From contig OY821777.1 in assembly GCA_963682175.1 (NCBI GenBank), positions 5,101,501-5,165,500 of the forward strand: a DNA stretch of 64,000 nt, written 5' to 3'. Below, in pieces: positions 11,914 through 23,459 of the stretch. Position 1 is the stretch's first letter. The number at the start of each line of letters is the position of its first letter. Source of the DNA: Triglochin maritima. Lineage: Eukaryota > Streptophyta > Magnoliopsida > Alismatales > Juncaginaceae. The notes under the pieces were generated by a model. The model was given only the letters and a program-made list of their open reading frames with translations. It made no database searches and was not told where the DNA came from. Both the position numbers and the translations under genes were made by a program.

Positions 11914-13780
11914 GGTGTACTGATGTGACCACCGCAGATGCCAAAATCCAAATCCCGTTGGAATGTTGCTGGCTAGTGTGGACGTCTAAGAGCGGTAGGT
12001 TTGTAACTTATTATTAGAATGAAAGATTTGCTCATAAAGTGTGTCCAATTCTAAATTGAGACATGAGTTTTACAGTGGCGGTAACTTGAATATGAATGAC
12101 AAGGTACACTACCTTGTCATTTAGAGAGGTGCAAAAGAATCTAAAAGATTCGATTGAGATATATATACTCGGAGCATGACTATGATTGTACGCGATACAT
12201 GTAAGATTACTCGAATTACAATGTACACTACCTTGTCATTTAAATAATACAGTGGTATTATTTAGAGAGGTTGTGTTTTGCATCATCTCCTTTTATCTAA
12301 TGCAATTTAAACATTCTAAAAAAAACTTGAATATGAATGACCTATATAAAAAAAATGAACACATCAACCAACTTAAATTCGGAATGAATCGGCCCGAACT
12401 CTGTTCGATTATAGAGTTTTACAGTGATATTTATATTTATTTCTTCGTATCTAGTAATATTTATTTTGACACTCGAGATTTTTAATTTTACCTGGATTCC
12501 GCTCGTTTGGACTCGTACTCTTCTTACCACTACGCAATACCCCGCCCATGTCATATCTTTTTAGAAATGCTATACCCATCCATATCAGCATGCTAGACTA
12601 GTGTTGGAGGTGGGTAGGACGAGTTCTTGGTCAATAAAAAAAATCTAAAATACTAAAATGTATAGTCCATGTGCCCATGCATCCATCCAATAATTTATTG
12701 CCCTTTTAAAGTAGAAAGGTAGTGAACAGTGCTGCATTTATGTGGGAAAGGCCAAGGCCTCTTTTTTGCCATTTCAGTGAAAACTAAGTTGCCTTTTTCT
12801 CTGAAGAGTGTGGTGGCTGTGGCTGTGGCTGTGGCTGTTTGTGAGCCCAAAAGGAATGGCTTAGGGAGTAGTCCATTAAATCTAGGATAACCTGAAAAGG
12901 ACTTCCATTCCCAACACAAAACAAAAGTATGGCAACTCAGACCAATACAACACTTGTGCGGTAATGTTGGTACACGTCACACCCTCTTCATCGTGTCCTT
13001 GTCGTGAGATTGTCCAGTCCAACGGAAAAACAATTGGCTGCGTTTATAGGAACTTCAGTTCGATATGACGTGAAGTTGATTTATCAAAATATTCGACGTT
13101 TTCGGTACAAAAATGTGGTTATTCTTGGATAAGATTTCGAAGGTGGTGGTGGTGAAGCTGTTTTATTTGGATGGCTTGTGTTTTTATTGGAGAAAATGGC
13201 AAATTATGAATGAGCTTAATCATCTCACACGACCACAATGTTATTCACGTTACTAATACAGTTAGATGGATGCCCTTTTCTATAACAAGAAAACAAGAAT
13301 GACCACAAAGTACAAAGTAATTAGGAGTAGAGCAAACTATGACTGAATTATAAAATGGTATTGAACTAAGGGTTGGATCCTGATAAGACCGATGAAGAAC
13401 AGAGGCAGGATAAGATCTAAACCAATTAAAGCATGTAAAGAAGCCACTTCCAAGGAAACATGTAAAAAAAACATAAACGTGTGTGTTTCCAAAACAGATC
13501 CTACATCTAAAATGCAACATTTCAAAGGAAAATGTTAGAAGCTCCGCACAGTTATCTTATCTACCATTGGTGTCTCAGATGCCTTGCAAAATAATACAAA
13601 ATAACAATGTTGTTGAACCAATTCAATGACCTCATGCTAACGCATGGCTCCCCATTCCTATGCAAGCTTACACTTTTTTCGAAGGCATTCCCAATTCCCA
13701 TGCAGCCATGCTTACACATACACACTACTACCTTTACAACAATAGAATTCAAGCCACGTAATATATACTTGTTATCCATC
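11914..13780. other. Gene-free stretch with local duplications
   Basis: The piece TACACTACCTTGTCATTTA occurs twice (about 12102 and 12223), and GTGGCTGT-type hexamers repeat near 12809-12842. No coding region with a recognisable family or splice continuity was found. Confidence 0.5.
12138..12209. repeat. Direct repeat, copy 2 of a ~68-bp pair
   Basis: This is the second copy of the sequence at 10625-10693. It includes GGAGCATGACTATGATTGTA, which is unchanged between the copies. Confidence 0.75.
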
Positions 13781-13781
13781 C

Positions 13782-13923
13782 TTCAACATCTCTTGCTTTG
13801 GAGCTAAGAAAGACAAGCTAAAATCATACATAAATGAAGTTTCAAGAGCATTATTAATTTAACAAACACAAACGCATCAAAAACTACATAAATGAAGTTT
13901 CAACATCTCTTGCTTTGGAGCTA
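13782..13923. repeat. Local duplication next to the hAT copy
   Basis: TTCAACATCTCTTGCTTTGG occurs at 13782 and again at 13899. ACATAAATGAAGTTTCAA also occurs twice between them. This is a slippage-type duplication about 40 bp before the hAT element. Confidence 0.7.
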
Positions 13924-13965
13924 GTTGATAATTCTTTATATAAGTGCCCAAATATATGACCACAT

Positions 13966-16900
13966 CAATGTATCGGTAGGCGACCGCCTAAGCGGTAGGC
14001 GATCGCCCCTCGCGGTGGTCGCCCGGGCGACCACCGCTTTTCGCCCAGCAGAGCTGGGCGAAATAGGCGAGAGCCGTTGGAGGCTCTCTAACGGCTCTCA
14101 ACTTTTTTATTTTTTATTTTATTTTTTCCTCCAAAAATTACAAGTTTGCCACTACTCCCAAATCCTATATAAACCCCTCCAAACCTTTTCATTTTCACAC
14201 ATCTCTCATTCTCTTCTTCTTCATAATTCTATTCTCATCATCAAGTTTTTGCGATTAAGTCTCAGGTCTGGTGCTTAGTTTTGAAGTTGGAAAGTGAAGT
14301 CTCCGATCCGGTTCTTCATTCTTCAACTGCCAAAATCAAGTGCACTCTTTCTAACTTCTCTTTAGAATTAAATTAATTAGTATTTTATTTTCATATTAGT
14401 CTAAATTTTTATATTAGTCTAGTTTTAAGATATGGCTTACGTACCCGGCACTAGTCTCCATATGCATCACGAGAGTTACGATGACCTAAGACCTACCCGT
14501 ACAAATGACCCCGGTTGAAATACTGTCCATTACATTAGTGCTAATGATAAAAACTGCATTGTCTGTGAGTTATGTGGTAAGAAAACTAGAGGTGGTATAG
14601 CCCGTCACAAACAACATCTTGCACACACACCCGGTAGCAATGCTAGACCTTGTGATAAAGTTCCTGACTCTATTAAACAAGACATAACTGCATACATGAT
14701 TAGAAACAGTAGGACATTACAAAACGAAAATGTATATCTTGATGATTATGTAGACCGAGAAAACATAGAATTTAATCTGGAAACCGGGTCGGGTTCCGGT
14801 TCTACTCGGACCCCAACCTCCAGTTCTCGTCCCGTTCATAGTCGAAAGAGACAAAAACAACGTTTGTGGGCATCATTTTGCGGACGTGGGAATGACGTGA
14901 TTTCCGGCCCCCAACAAACAACCATCGAAAGAATCTTTAGAAAAGAAGATAGGAAAACAATTAATCAAAAATGGTATAGGCTTTTCTACAGATGTGGTAT
15001 ATCATTCAACACTGTAAGGACGCCTGAGTGGAAGAAAGCAATATCCGCCACTTGTACTTACGGACCCGGACTTAAACCCACGACGTATCATGAAGTTAGT
15101 GACTCGTGCCTTAAACAGGAAATTGACTACACTAGAGGTATACTAGAGTCGTACAGACAAGATTGGGCAACATACGGGTGCACGTTGATGACAGATGGCT
15201 GGACTGATAGGTCCGGTAGGAATATAATCAATTTTCTAGTAAATTGTCCGACAGGTACCATGTTCATGAGGTCTGTAAATGCTTCCGGTCATTCTCACAC
15301 CGCAGACTAGCTGTACAAGCTGATGGACAAGGTAGTTGGCGAGATTGGCGAAGAACACGTTGTTCAGGTGGTCACCGACAACGCCGTCGCGTACGTACTT
15401 GCCGGTAGGATGTTGCAGCAAAAAAAGGAGATTGTTTTGGACTCCCTGTGCAGTGCATTGCATCGATCTCATCTTGGAGGATATTGGCAAGCTGTTTTTG
15501 AAGACTATTGCTTTATCTCGTAAGATCATCAACAACTCTGCCATGTTGTTGAAGAGGATGTGAATTGTCATTGAAGGGAACCTGCTACGCTCTGCTGTCA
15601 CGAGATTTGCCACCGCCTTTCTGAGTTTGCAAATGTTGTTTCTGAAGAAAGACAAATTCCGAGCCTTTGTTGTTTCCCCAGTACAACGATCCTAATGCAA
15701 GTTGGATAAATAACAAGAAAAAGAAGGAGATCTCTACTGAAATTGCCGAGACCATTCTACAAAGTGGTTTCTGGACCAACGTCGTGAAGGCACTGAAGGC
15801 CTCACAACCTATGGTCCATGTTCTTAGACTTGTTGACGGCGATGAGAAATCACCGATGAGATATATGTGTGACGCAATAGAGAAAGCCAAAGAACAAATC
15901 ATGAGGAACTTTGACGGAAACCCGAGGTTGTACAAGCTAGTCATCGACCTCATCGACACTAGGTGGGGTCCAGGGAAGATGATGTCCTCACCGCTACACT
16001 CACCTGGTTTCTTACTCAACCCTGGTACCTTCTTCTTCGTCCCGCCTCAGGATCGAAATGTATCTTTCAATGAGCATATGCCTGGATTCATGGATGTCGT
16101 AGAGCGGCTCGTTCCCACTCCTGCAAAACAAGACAAGATTTGCGGTCTACTTGATCGTTACAAGAACTCCCTCGGAATATTCTCGAGGGATATGATCGTC
16201 AGACAAAGGTCGGAAAGAAGACCTATAGATTGGTGGCAATCGTATGACGCAGACATGGGAGAGACCACATTACAGAGGTTGGCCCTGAGGGTGTTGGGAT
16301 TGACATGCTCAGCATCAGCTTGTGAGCGAAATTGGAGTGTCTTCGAGCAGTTGCACTCAACGAGAAGGAACAGGTTGGATGTGAAGAAGTTGAATGACTT
16401 GGTGTATGTGAACTACAACAAAAGTTAAGGCAAAGGTTTTAGCAAAGGATGGAGAAGCCTGGATTTTATGACCCCATCAGTGTGGACTACGATCTCTTCG
16501 ACGAGCATACATGGTTGGTAGAAACTGAAGATCCGGTCTTTGGTGGAGAGGAGCTTACATGGGCCGATGCCGAGGAAGCAGCTTTGGGACATTCTTCTTC
16601 ACGCAGACGCTTTGCTCGATCCATGTCCACTGCATCTGACGCGCCATTATTAGGTCATGGCATGGATGATGTCATCGTTCACATCAGTTCTAGAGATCCA
16701 GGTCCATCGAGTTCTCAACCACCGATGGACATCGACGAGCAATATGTCCAATCCGACGATGAAGAAACTGAAGAAGATGATGTCTACGTCGACAATCCGA
16801 ACGAGAACGACTCCGACGACTCTGATGGTGGTGGAGGATACGATATGGTTCCCAGTTGGACATTAGATCAATGTGTCCAATGGAATTAGTTAGTTAGCTT

Positions 16901-17262
16901 GTAATTCTAATTTCTCTCTTATCTGCTATTATATGAACTCTGAGTTACCTTTGTAATCGTACTACTAAGCAATAAATTATATACCTAAGTGTTTAGGTGG
17001 GTAGAGGGGGTGCCTAGTGAGACATTGGTCGAGGAACTATGTGTCTTTTCGAAGCCTAAACATGTATGACATTTTTAGAAAATATTTGTGCATTTATTCC
17101 TATTTTTCCCAATTTTTCCTGATTTGTTTATCTATTTTATAAAAATTAATTGAATTAAAAATTAAAAAAATTACCGCCCATTCCTGGGCGGTCGCACAAC
17201 CTCCTAGGCGAACGCCCAGGCGACCGGACACCTCCGGTCGCCTCGGCGGTACCTGAACATTG
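13966..17262 (+). mobile_element. Degenerate hAT transposon (copy 1)
   Basis: The 3297-bp element starts CAATGTATCGG and ends ACCTGAACATTG, so the terminal inverted repeat is CAATGT. Flanking 8-mers GACCACAT (13958-13965) and GACCACTA (17263-17270) match at 6 of 8 positions, as in an aged target duplication. Its subterminal regions are packed with GGCGATCGCC and CGCCTAGGCG palindromes. It is the same family as the intact element at 20053-23451, in the opposite orientation. A TATA box (CTATATAAACCCC) lies near 14165 upstream of the transposase remnant. Confidence 0.9.
14432..16889 (+). pseudogene. hAT transposase pseudogene
   Basis: Relative to the intact 831-residue transposase at 20436-22931, the whole length is present but broken. 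A Trp codon has become TGA near 14515. A Tyr codon has become TAG at 15308-15310. Frameshifts occur in 15420-15700 and after the hAT dimerisation region near 16426. Recognisable parts are the BED-type finger region near 14560-14640, the catalytic-region motif LMTDGWTD (about 15187) and the C-terminal dimerisation motif CERNWSVFEQL (about 16320). It cannot make a full transposase. Confidence 0.92.
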
Positions 17263-17428
17263 GACCACTATCTTTTGGAAAAATTAGAAGAACATCACCA
17301 TATAGTATCAGTTAAGAATTAAAACCAATTCCAAGTACGCAGCGGAATCGAAAATAACAAATGCAATGGAAAAACAAACCAAAATTGTAAATCAAAAACA
17401 CCAAACCACGCAAAAATATATTTGTTAT

Positions 17429-17770
17429 CCAACCTTAGGATTCGGTCGACCGGGCACACACGAGGAGCTTGGCAAAAGTGTCTGTCCATTTTCGGTCGAC
17501 CGGAACTTAGGATTCGGTCGACCAGGCACACACGAGGAGCTGGGCAAAAGTGCCTATCCATTTTCGGTCGACCAGAACTTAGGATTCCGTCGACCGGGCA
17601 CACACGAGGAGTTGGGAAAAAATATGCATGTTGATTTTCGGTCGACCGGAACTTAAGTGTTCGGTCGACCGAGTATGCACTTGATCAAACAGGAAAAATG
17701 CATGTCCCTTTTCGGTCGACCGATGGAACCTGTTTTTGAAGATTGGTCGACCGACACACCCGTTCGGTCC
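17429..17770. repeat. 72-bp tandem repeat with GGTCGACC palindromes
   Basis: Three units of 72-74 bp beginning CTTAGGATTC and a diverged fourth follow one another. Each carries two palindromic sites of the form CGGTCGACCG about 40 bp apart, nine or more in total. The array lies upstream of the TATA-like sequence and protease region of the decayed Copia element, so it is probably part of its LTR or leader. One GATCGACCGAACG also occurs in the 3' LTR start near 24610. Confidence 0.8.
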
Positions 17771-17983
17771 ACAGTTTGACCCAGTTTCTGCCTACGATTT
17801 GCACATTTCTTCTCGCGATTTTGGTACAACTTATACTTGTTTTGGCCTACTATATAAAGGCAATTTTGTCCCCCTTTGTAATTGAGAACAATTAGATTGA
17901 TTGTTATTGTCTACTTTGCATTATTGAGAGAAAAAAGAGAGTATCCTTGTCGATTCCGTGGAAGCAAATTTAGCCGGGTATTC

Positions 17984-20044
17984 TTGCCGGTTCTTCTGAA
18001 GCTTCTGACGATTGGATGATTGACACGGGCAGTACATTTCACTTAACTCTGAATAAACAGTGGTTTTCATCTTATGAATCAATGTCAGGTGGAATGGTTG
18101 TGATGGGCAATGGTGACAAGTGCGAGATTGCAAGGATTGGCTCTGTCTGATTGAGGTACCACGATGGCGTAGTCAAGGTTTTGTCGGATGTACGACATGT
18201 TCCAAAGGCGAGCAAGAATCTGATTTCAGTAGGTAGTCTGACTGCAAAGGGCTACAAATTCAGTGGTGATGACTGCATATCCATCACCAAAGGATCACTT
18301 ATTCTGATGAAGGGAAAAAAACTTGGACCCGGTAAGCTTTATATGCTTAAAGGAGAAACTGTGGTGGGTGACGCAGTTGTAGCGTCATCATTTTCTGGTG
18401 AGGAAAATGCCCAACTTTGGCATATGAGGTTGGGGCACATGAGCGAGAAAGACATGGCGGTGTTGAGCAAACGTTGTTTGTTTGGAAGTCAGAAAATCAG
18501 CAGTCTAGACTTCTATGAATTTTGTGTTTTGGGGAAGCAGAAGATGGTTAACTTCTCAGCAGCAAAGCACACCACCGATGTCACTTTAGATTATGTCCAC
18601 TCTGATTTATGGGGATCCTCTCGGGTTCCATCAAAAGGTGGATCTCGCTACATGCTCACATTTATTGATGATTTCTTCAGGAAGACTTGGGTTTATATTC
18701 TGAAACAAAAGAGCGATGTGTTTCATAATTTTCAGCACAGGAAGGTTACGATTGAGAATCAAACAGGAAAGAAAATTAAGGTTCTAAGGATGGATAATGG
18801 TTTGGAGTTTTGTTCCTCGGAGTTTAACGATTTCTGCAAGGATGAAGGAATCGTGAGACACCGAACCGTACATCACACACCACAACAGAACAGAGTAGCG
18901 GAACGTCTGAATCGAACTCTCTTGGAGAGAGCTAGATGTATGCTTCTGAATGCTGACCTGACTAAGGATTTTTGGGCAGAAGCAGTGTGTACCGCTTGTT
19001 ATTTAGTGAATCGTTCACCTCACACCGTTTTGGACATGAGAACACCGGAAGAAGTTTGGACAGGTGGAGCTTCAGATTTGTTCAAGTTGAGAGTCTTCGG
19101 TTGTCCAGCGCACACACATGTAGATCAAGGAAAATTGAATGATCGGTCGTTGAAGTGTATATTCCTTGGCTACGATTTAGGTGTGAAGGGTTATCGTCTG
19201 TGGTGCAAGGAATCTCAGAAGCTCATGGTTGAAAGAAATGTTGTCTTTAATGAGCTTGCTATGTTACATTCCAGGAAAGACACTGTTATTTCTACTCATG
19301 TGTCAAGTGGGACTCAGGTTCAGGTGGAGCCACCGATAGTGACTGTTGATGAGGATTCCAGTGTGCCACAAGGAGAGAGTTCGAAATCTGAGGAAGATGA
19401 AGAGTATTTGTTGGCAAGGGACAGAGAGAGGCGGATGACCAAGAAACCCCATAGATATGCTGAATCAGTCCTTGCATATGCTCTTAGTGCAACTGAAGAT
19501 ATTGGAGCATCTGGTGAGCCGAGCAAGTATTCAGAGGCAATTTCGGCAGCCGATTCAGCTGCTTGGGTGGGTGCAATGAATGAAGAGATGATGTCTCTTC
19601 ATAAGAACCAAACTTGGAAGGTGGTAGAACTACCGAAAGGAAAAATGACTGTTAGCTGCAAATGGGTCTTCAAGAAGAAAATCGAGGGCCTCTCATATGT
19701 GAGGTACAAAGCTCGATTGGTTGCTCGTGGTTTTAGTCAGGTGGAGGGTGTGGATTATAGTGATATTTTCTCACCCGTTGTGAAGCATACTTCTATTCGT
19801 GTTTTGTTAAGTTTGGTTGCAATTCATGATTTAGAGTTAGAGCAACTAGATGTGAAGATCGCTTTCCTACATGGGGAATTAGAGGATCAAATTTACATGT
19901 CCCAGCCGGAGGGCTTTGTGGTCGAGGGTAAGGAGAAACGGTTCTGTTTGCTGAAGAAGTCGCTTTATGGGTTATAGCAGTCGCCTCAACAATGGTATAA
20001 AAGATTTAATTCTTTTATGGTTGGACATGGGTACAGCAGGTCCT
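17984..20044 (+). pseudogene. Copia pol pseudogene, 5' part (protease, integrase, first part of RT)
   Basis: The aspartic protease motif DTGS is at 18022-18033. A stop codon (18148-18150) interrupts it, and the frame then stays open to a TAG at 19975-19977. The integrase zinc-finger (HMRLGH with CVLG) and catalytic core (HSDLWG, MDNGLEF, QNRVAERLNRT) are readable; the family-typical Cys pair before CVLG reads FCVLG, so one Cys is changed. RT begins at about 19600 (WKVVELPKGK, YKARLVARGF). The stop in KKSLYGL-stop-QSPQQWYK is a point change. It is non-functional. Confidence 0.9.
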
Positions 20045-20435
20045 AGTATGACCAACGTTCAGGCACCGCCTAGGCGAGCCTAGGCGGCCGGCGGCGTCCG
20101 GTCGCCTGGGCGATCGCCTAGGCGGTTGTGCGACCGCCCAGGGCTGGGCGGTAATTTTTTTTATTTTTAAATTCAATTAATTTTCATAAAATAGATAAAA
20201 AAATCAGGAAAAATCGGGAAAAATAGAAAAAAATACACAAATATTTTCTAAAACTACCATACATGTTTAGGCTTCGAAAAGACACCTAGTTCCTCGACCA
20301 AGGCCTCACTAGGCACCCCCTCTACCCACCTAAACACTTAGGTATACAATTTATTGCTCAGTAGTACGATTACAAAGTAACTCAGAGTTCATACAATAGT
20401 AGATAAAAGAGAAAGTAGAATTACAAGCTAACTAA

Positions 20436-22931
20436 CTAATTCCATTGGACACATTGATCTAATGTCCAACTGGGAACCATATCATATCCTCCACCACCAT
20501 CAGAGTCGTCGGAGTCGTTCTCATTCGGATTGTCGACGTAGACATCATCTTCTTCAGTTTCTTCATCGTCGGTTTGGACATATTGCTCGTCGATGTCCAT
20601 CGGTGGTTGAGAACTCGATGCACCTGGATCTCTAGAACTGATGTGAACGATGGCATCATCCATGCCACGACCTAATAATGGCGCGTCAGATGCAGTAGAA
20701 CACCGCGGGTCAGATGCAGTGGACATGGATCGAGCAAAGCGTCTCCGTGAAGAAGAATGTCCCAAAGCTGCTTCCTCGACATCGGCCCATGTAAGCTCCT
20801 CTCCAGCGAAGACCGGATCTTCAGTTTCTACCAACCACGGATGCTCGTCGAAGAGATCGTACTCCACACTGATGGGGTCATAAAATCCAGGCTTCTCCAT
20901 CCTTTGCTGAAACCTTTGCCTTAACTTTTGGTTGTAGTTCACATACACCAAGTCATTCATCTTCTTCACAGCCAACCTGTTCCTTCTCGTTGAGTGCAAC
21001 TGCTCGAAGACACTCCAATTCCGCTCACAACCTGATGCCGAACATGTCAATCCCAACACCCTCACGGCCAACCTCTGTAATGCAGTCTCTCCCATGTCTG
21101 CGCCATACGATTGCCACCAATCTATAGGTCTTCTTTCCGACCTTTGTCTGACGACCATATCCCTCGAGAATATTCCGAGGGAGTTCTTGTAACGATCAAG
21201 TAAACCGCAAATCTTGTCTTGTTCTGCAGGAGTGGGGACGAGCCGCTCTACGACATCCATGAATCCAGGCATATGCTCATTGAAAGCTACATTTCGATCC
21301 TGAGGTGGGACGGAGAAGAAGGTACCAGGGTTGAGTAAGAAACCAGCAGAATGTAGCGGTGATGACATCATCTTCCCTGGACCCCACCTGGTGTCGATGA
21401 GGTCGATGACTTGCTTGTACAACCTCGGGTTTCCGTCAAAGTTCCTCATGATTTGTTCTTTGGCTTTCTCCATTGCGTCACACAGATATCCCATCGCTGG
21501 TTTCTCATCGCCGTCAACAAGTCTAAGAACCTGAACCATAGGTTGTGAGGCCTTCAGTGCCTTTACGACGTTGGTCCAGAAACCACTTTGTAGAATGGTC
21601 TCGGCAACTTCAGTAGAGATCTCCTTCTTTTTCTTGTTCTTTATCCAACTTGCATTAGGATCGTTGTACCCCGGGGAAACAACAAAGGCTCGGAGTTTGT
21701 CTTTCTTCAGAAATAACCTTTGCAAACTCAGAAATGCGGTGGCAAATCTCGTGACAGCAGGGCGTAGCAGGTTCCCTTCAATGGCAATTCGCATCCTCTT
21801 CAACAACATGGCAGAGCTGTTGAAATGTTTGATGATCTTCCGAGCTAAAGCAATAGTCTTCAAAAACAACTTGCCAATATCCTCCAAGATGAGATCGATG
21901 CAATGCGCTGCACAGGGAGTCCAAAACAATCTCCTTCTTTTTTGTTGCAACATCCTACCGGCAAGTACGTACGCGGCGGCGTTGTCGGTGACCACCTGAA
22001 CAACGTGTTCTTCGCCAATCTCGCCAACTACCTTGTCCATCAGCTTGTACAGGTAGTCTGCGGTGTGAGAGTGACCGGAAGCATCTACAGACCTCATGAA
22101 CATGGTACCTGTCGGACAATTTACTAGAAAATTGATTATACTCCTACCGGACCTATCAGTCCACCCATCTGTCATCAACGTGCACCCGTATGTTGCCCAA
22201 TCTTGTCTGTACGATTCTAGTATACCTCTAGTGTAGTCAATTTCTTGTTTAAGGCACGAGTCACTAACTTCATGATACGTCATGGGTTTAAGTCCGGGTC
22301 CGTAAGTACTAGTAGCGGATATTGCTTCCTTCCACTCAGGCGTCCTTACAGTGTTGAATGATATACCACATCTATAGAAAAACCTAGCCCATTTTTGATT
22401 AATTGTTTTCCTATCTTCTTTTCTAAAGGTTCTTTCGATGGTTGTTTGTTGGGGGCCGGAAACCACGTCCTTCCCACGTCCGCAAAATGGTGCCCACAAA
22501 CGTTGTTTTTGTCTCTTTCGACCAGGAACGGGGCGAGAACGGGAGGTTGGGGTCGGAGCAGAACCGGAACCCGACCCGGTTTCTAGATCAAATTCTATGT
22601 TTTCTCGGTCTACATAATCATCAAGACATACATTTTCGTTTTGTAATGTCCTACTGTTTCTAATCATGTATGCAGTTATGTCTTGTTTAATAGAGTCAGG
22701 AACTTTATCACAAGGTCTAGCATTGCTACCGGGTGTGTGTGCAAGATGTTGTTTGTGACGGGCTATACCACCTCTAGTTTCCTTACCACATAACTCACAG
22801 ACAATACAATTTTTATCATTAGCGCTAATGTAATGGGCAGTATTCCAACCGGGGTCATTTGTACGGGTAGGTCTTAGGTCATCGTAACTCTCGTGATGCA
22901 TAGGTAGACTAGTGCCGGGTACGTAAGCCAT
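20436..22931 (-). CDS. hAT superfamily transposase, 831 aa, uninterrupted
   Basis: The protein should excise and reinsert its own element. Near the N terminus a BED-type zinc finger shows C45, C48, H59 and H65 (CELCGKE, ARHKQHLAH). A DUF659-like region follows. Acidic catalytic candidates are D255 (MTDGWTD), D316 (VTDNAA) and E636 (CERNWSVF). CAAHCIDL lies between them. The hAT C-terminal dimerisation region is WWQSYGAD through NDLVYVNYN. The last 55 residues are very acidic (DDEETEEDD). The frame is open in one exon, and the start is the first Met, shared with copy 1. Copy 2 has eight extra residues (PRCSTASD) compared with copy 1. Whether it is active is unknown. Confidence 0.93.
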   Translation of the reverse strand: MAYVPGTSLPMHHESYDDLRPTRTNDPGWNTAHYISANDKNCIVCELCGKETRGGIARHKQHLAHTPGSNARPCDKVPDSIKQDITAYMIRNSRTLQNENVCLDDYVDRENIEFDLETGSGSGSAPTPTSRSRPVPGRKRQKQRLWAPFCGRGKDVVSGPQQTTIERTFRKEDRKTINQKWARFFYRCGISFNTVRTPEWKEAISATSTYGPGLKPMTYHEVSDSCLKQEIDYTRGILESYRQDWATYGCTLMTDGWTDRSGRSIINFLVNCPTGTMFMRSVDASGHSHTADYLYKLMDKVVGEIGEEHVVQVVTDNAAAYVLAGRMLQQKRRRLFWTPCAAHCIDLILEDIGKLFLKTIALARKIIKHFNSSAMLLKRMRIAIEGNLLRPAVTRFATAFLSLQRLFLKKDKLRAFVVSPGYNDPNASWIKNKKKKEISTEVAETILQSGFWTNVVKALKASQPMVQVLRLVDGDEKPAMGYLCDAMEKAKEQIMRNFDGNPRLYKQVIDLIDTRWGPGKMMSSPLHSAGFLLNPGTFFSVPPQDRNVAFNEHMPGFMDVVERLVPTPAEQDKICGLLDRYKNSLGIFSRDMVVRQRSERRPIDWWQSYGADMGETALQRLAVRVLGLTCSASGCERNWSVFEQLHSTRRNRLAVKKMNDLVYVNYNQKLRQRFQQRMEKPGFYDPISVEYDLFDEHPWLVETEDPVFAGEELTWADVEEAALGHSSSRRRFARSMSTASDPRCSTASDAPLLGRGMDDAIVHISSRDPGASSSQPPMDIDEQYVQTDDEETEEDDVYVDNPNENDSDDSDGGGGYDMVPSWTLDQCVQWN

Positions 22932-23204
22932 ATCTTAAAACTAGACTAATATAAAATTTAGACTAATATGAAAATAAAATACTAATTAATTTAATTCTAA
23001 AGAGAAGTTAGAAAGAGTGCACTTGATTTTGACGGTTGAAGAATGAAGAAACGGATCGGAGACTTCACTTTCCAACTTCAAAACTAAGCACCAGACCGGA
23101 GACTTAATCGCAAAACTTGATGATTATGAAGGTTGATGATGAGAATAGGATTATGAAGAAGAAGAGAATGAGAGATGTGTGAAAAATGAAGAGGTTTGGA
23201 GGGG

Positions 23205-23212
23205 TTTATATA
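23205..23212 (-). promoter_or_regulatory. TATA box of the hAT transposase gene
   Basis: On the minus strand the sequence is CCTATATAAACCCC, about 275 bp before the transposase ATG. The same box is conserved in copy 1 near 14165, which supports its use. Confidence 0.6.
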
Positions 23213-23459
23213 GGATTTGGGGCTAGTGGCAAAGTTGTAATTTTTGAAAAAAAAAATAATAAAAAAATTAAAAGGAGAGAGCCGTTGGAGAGCCTCCAAC
23301 GGCTCTCGCCTAGGCGATCGCCTAGGCGAAATGATCGCCTAGGCGATCGCCTATTTCGCCCAGCTCTGCTGGGCGAAAGGCGGTGGTCGCCCAGGCGACC
23401 ACCGCCACCGGCGACCGCCTAACGCCTAGGCGGTCGCCTACGTAAACGTTGAGTATGAC

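Larger units (their letters stand above)
20053..23451 (-). mobile_element. Intact autonomous-looking hAT transposon (copy 2)
   Basis: This 3399-bp element has termini CAACGTTCAGG and ACGTAAACGTTG (inverted repeat CAACGTT). It is flanked by the perfect 8-bp duplication AGTATGAC at 20045-20052 and 23452-23459. It is inserted in the RT domain of the Copia element. Both subterminal regions (20060-20155 and 23290-23445) are arrays of nested palindromes such as CGCCTAGGCG and GGCGATCGCC, likely transposase-binding sites. The single gene inside is uninterrupted. The perfect duplication and the open frame indicate a younger insertion than copy 1. Confidence 0.94.
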
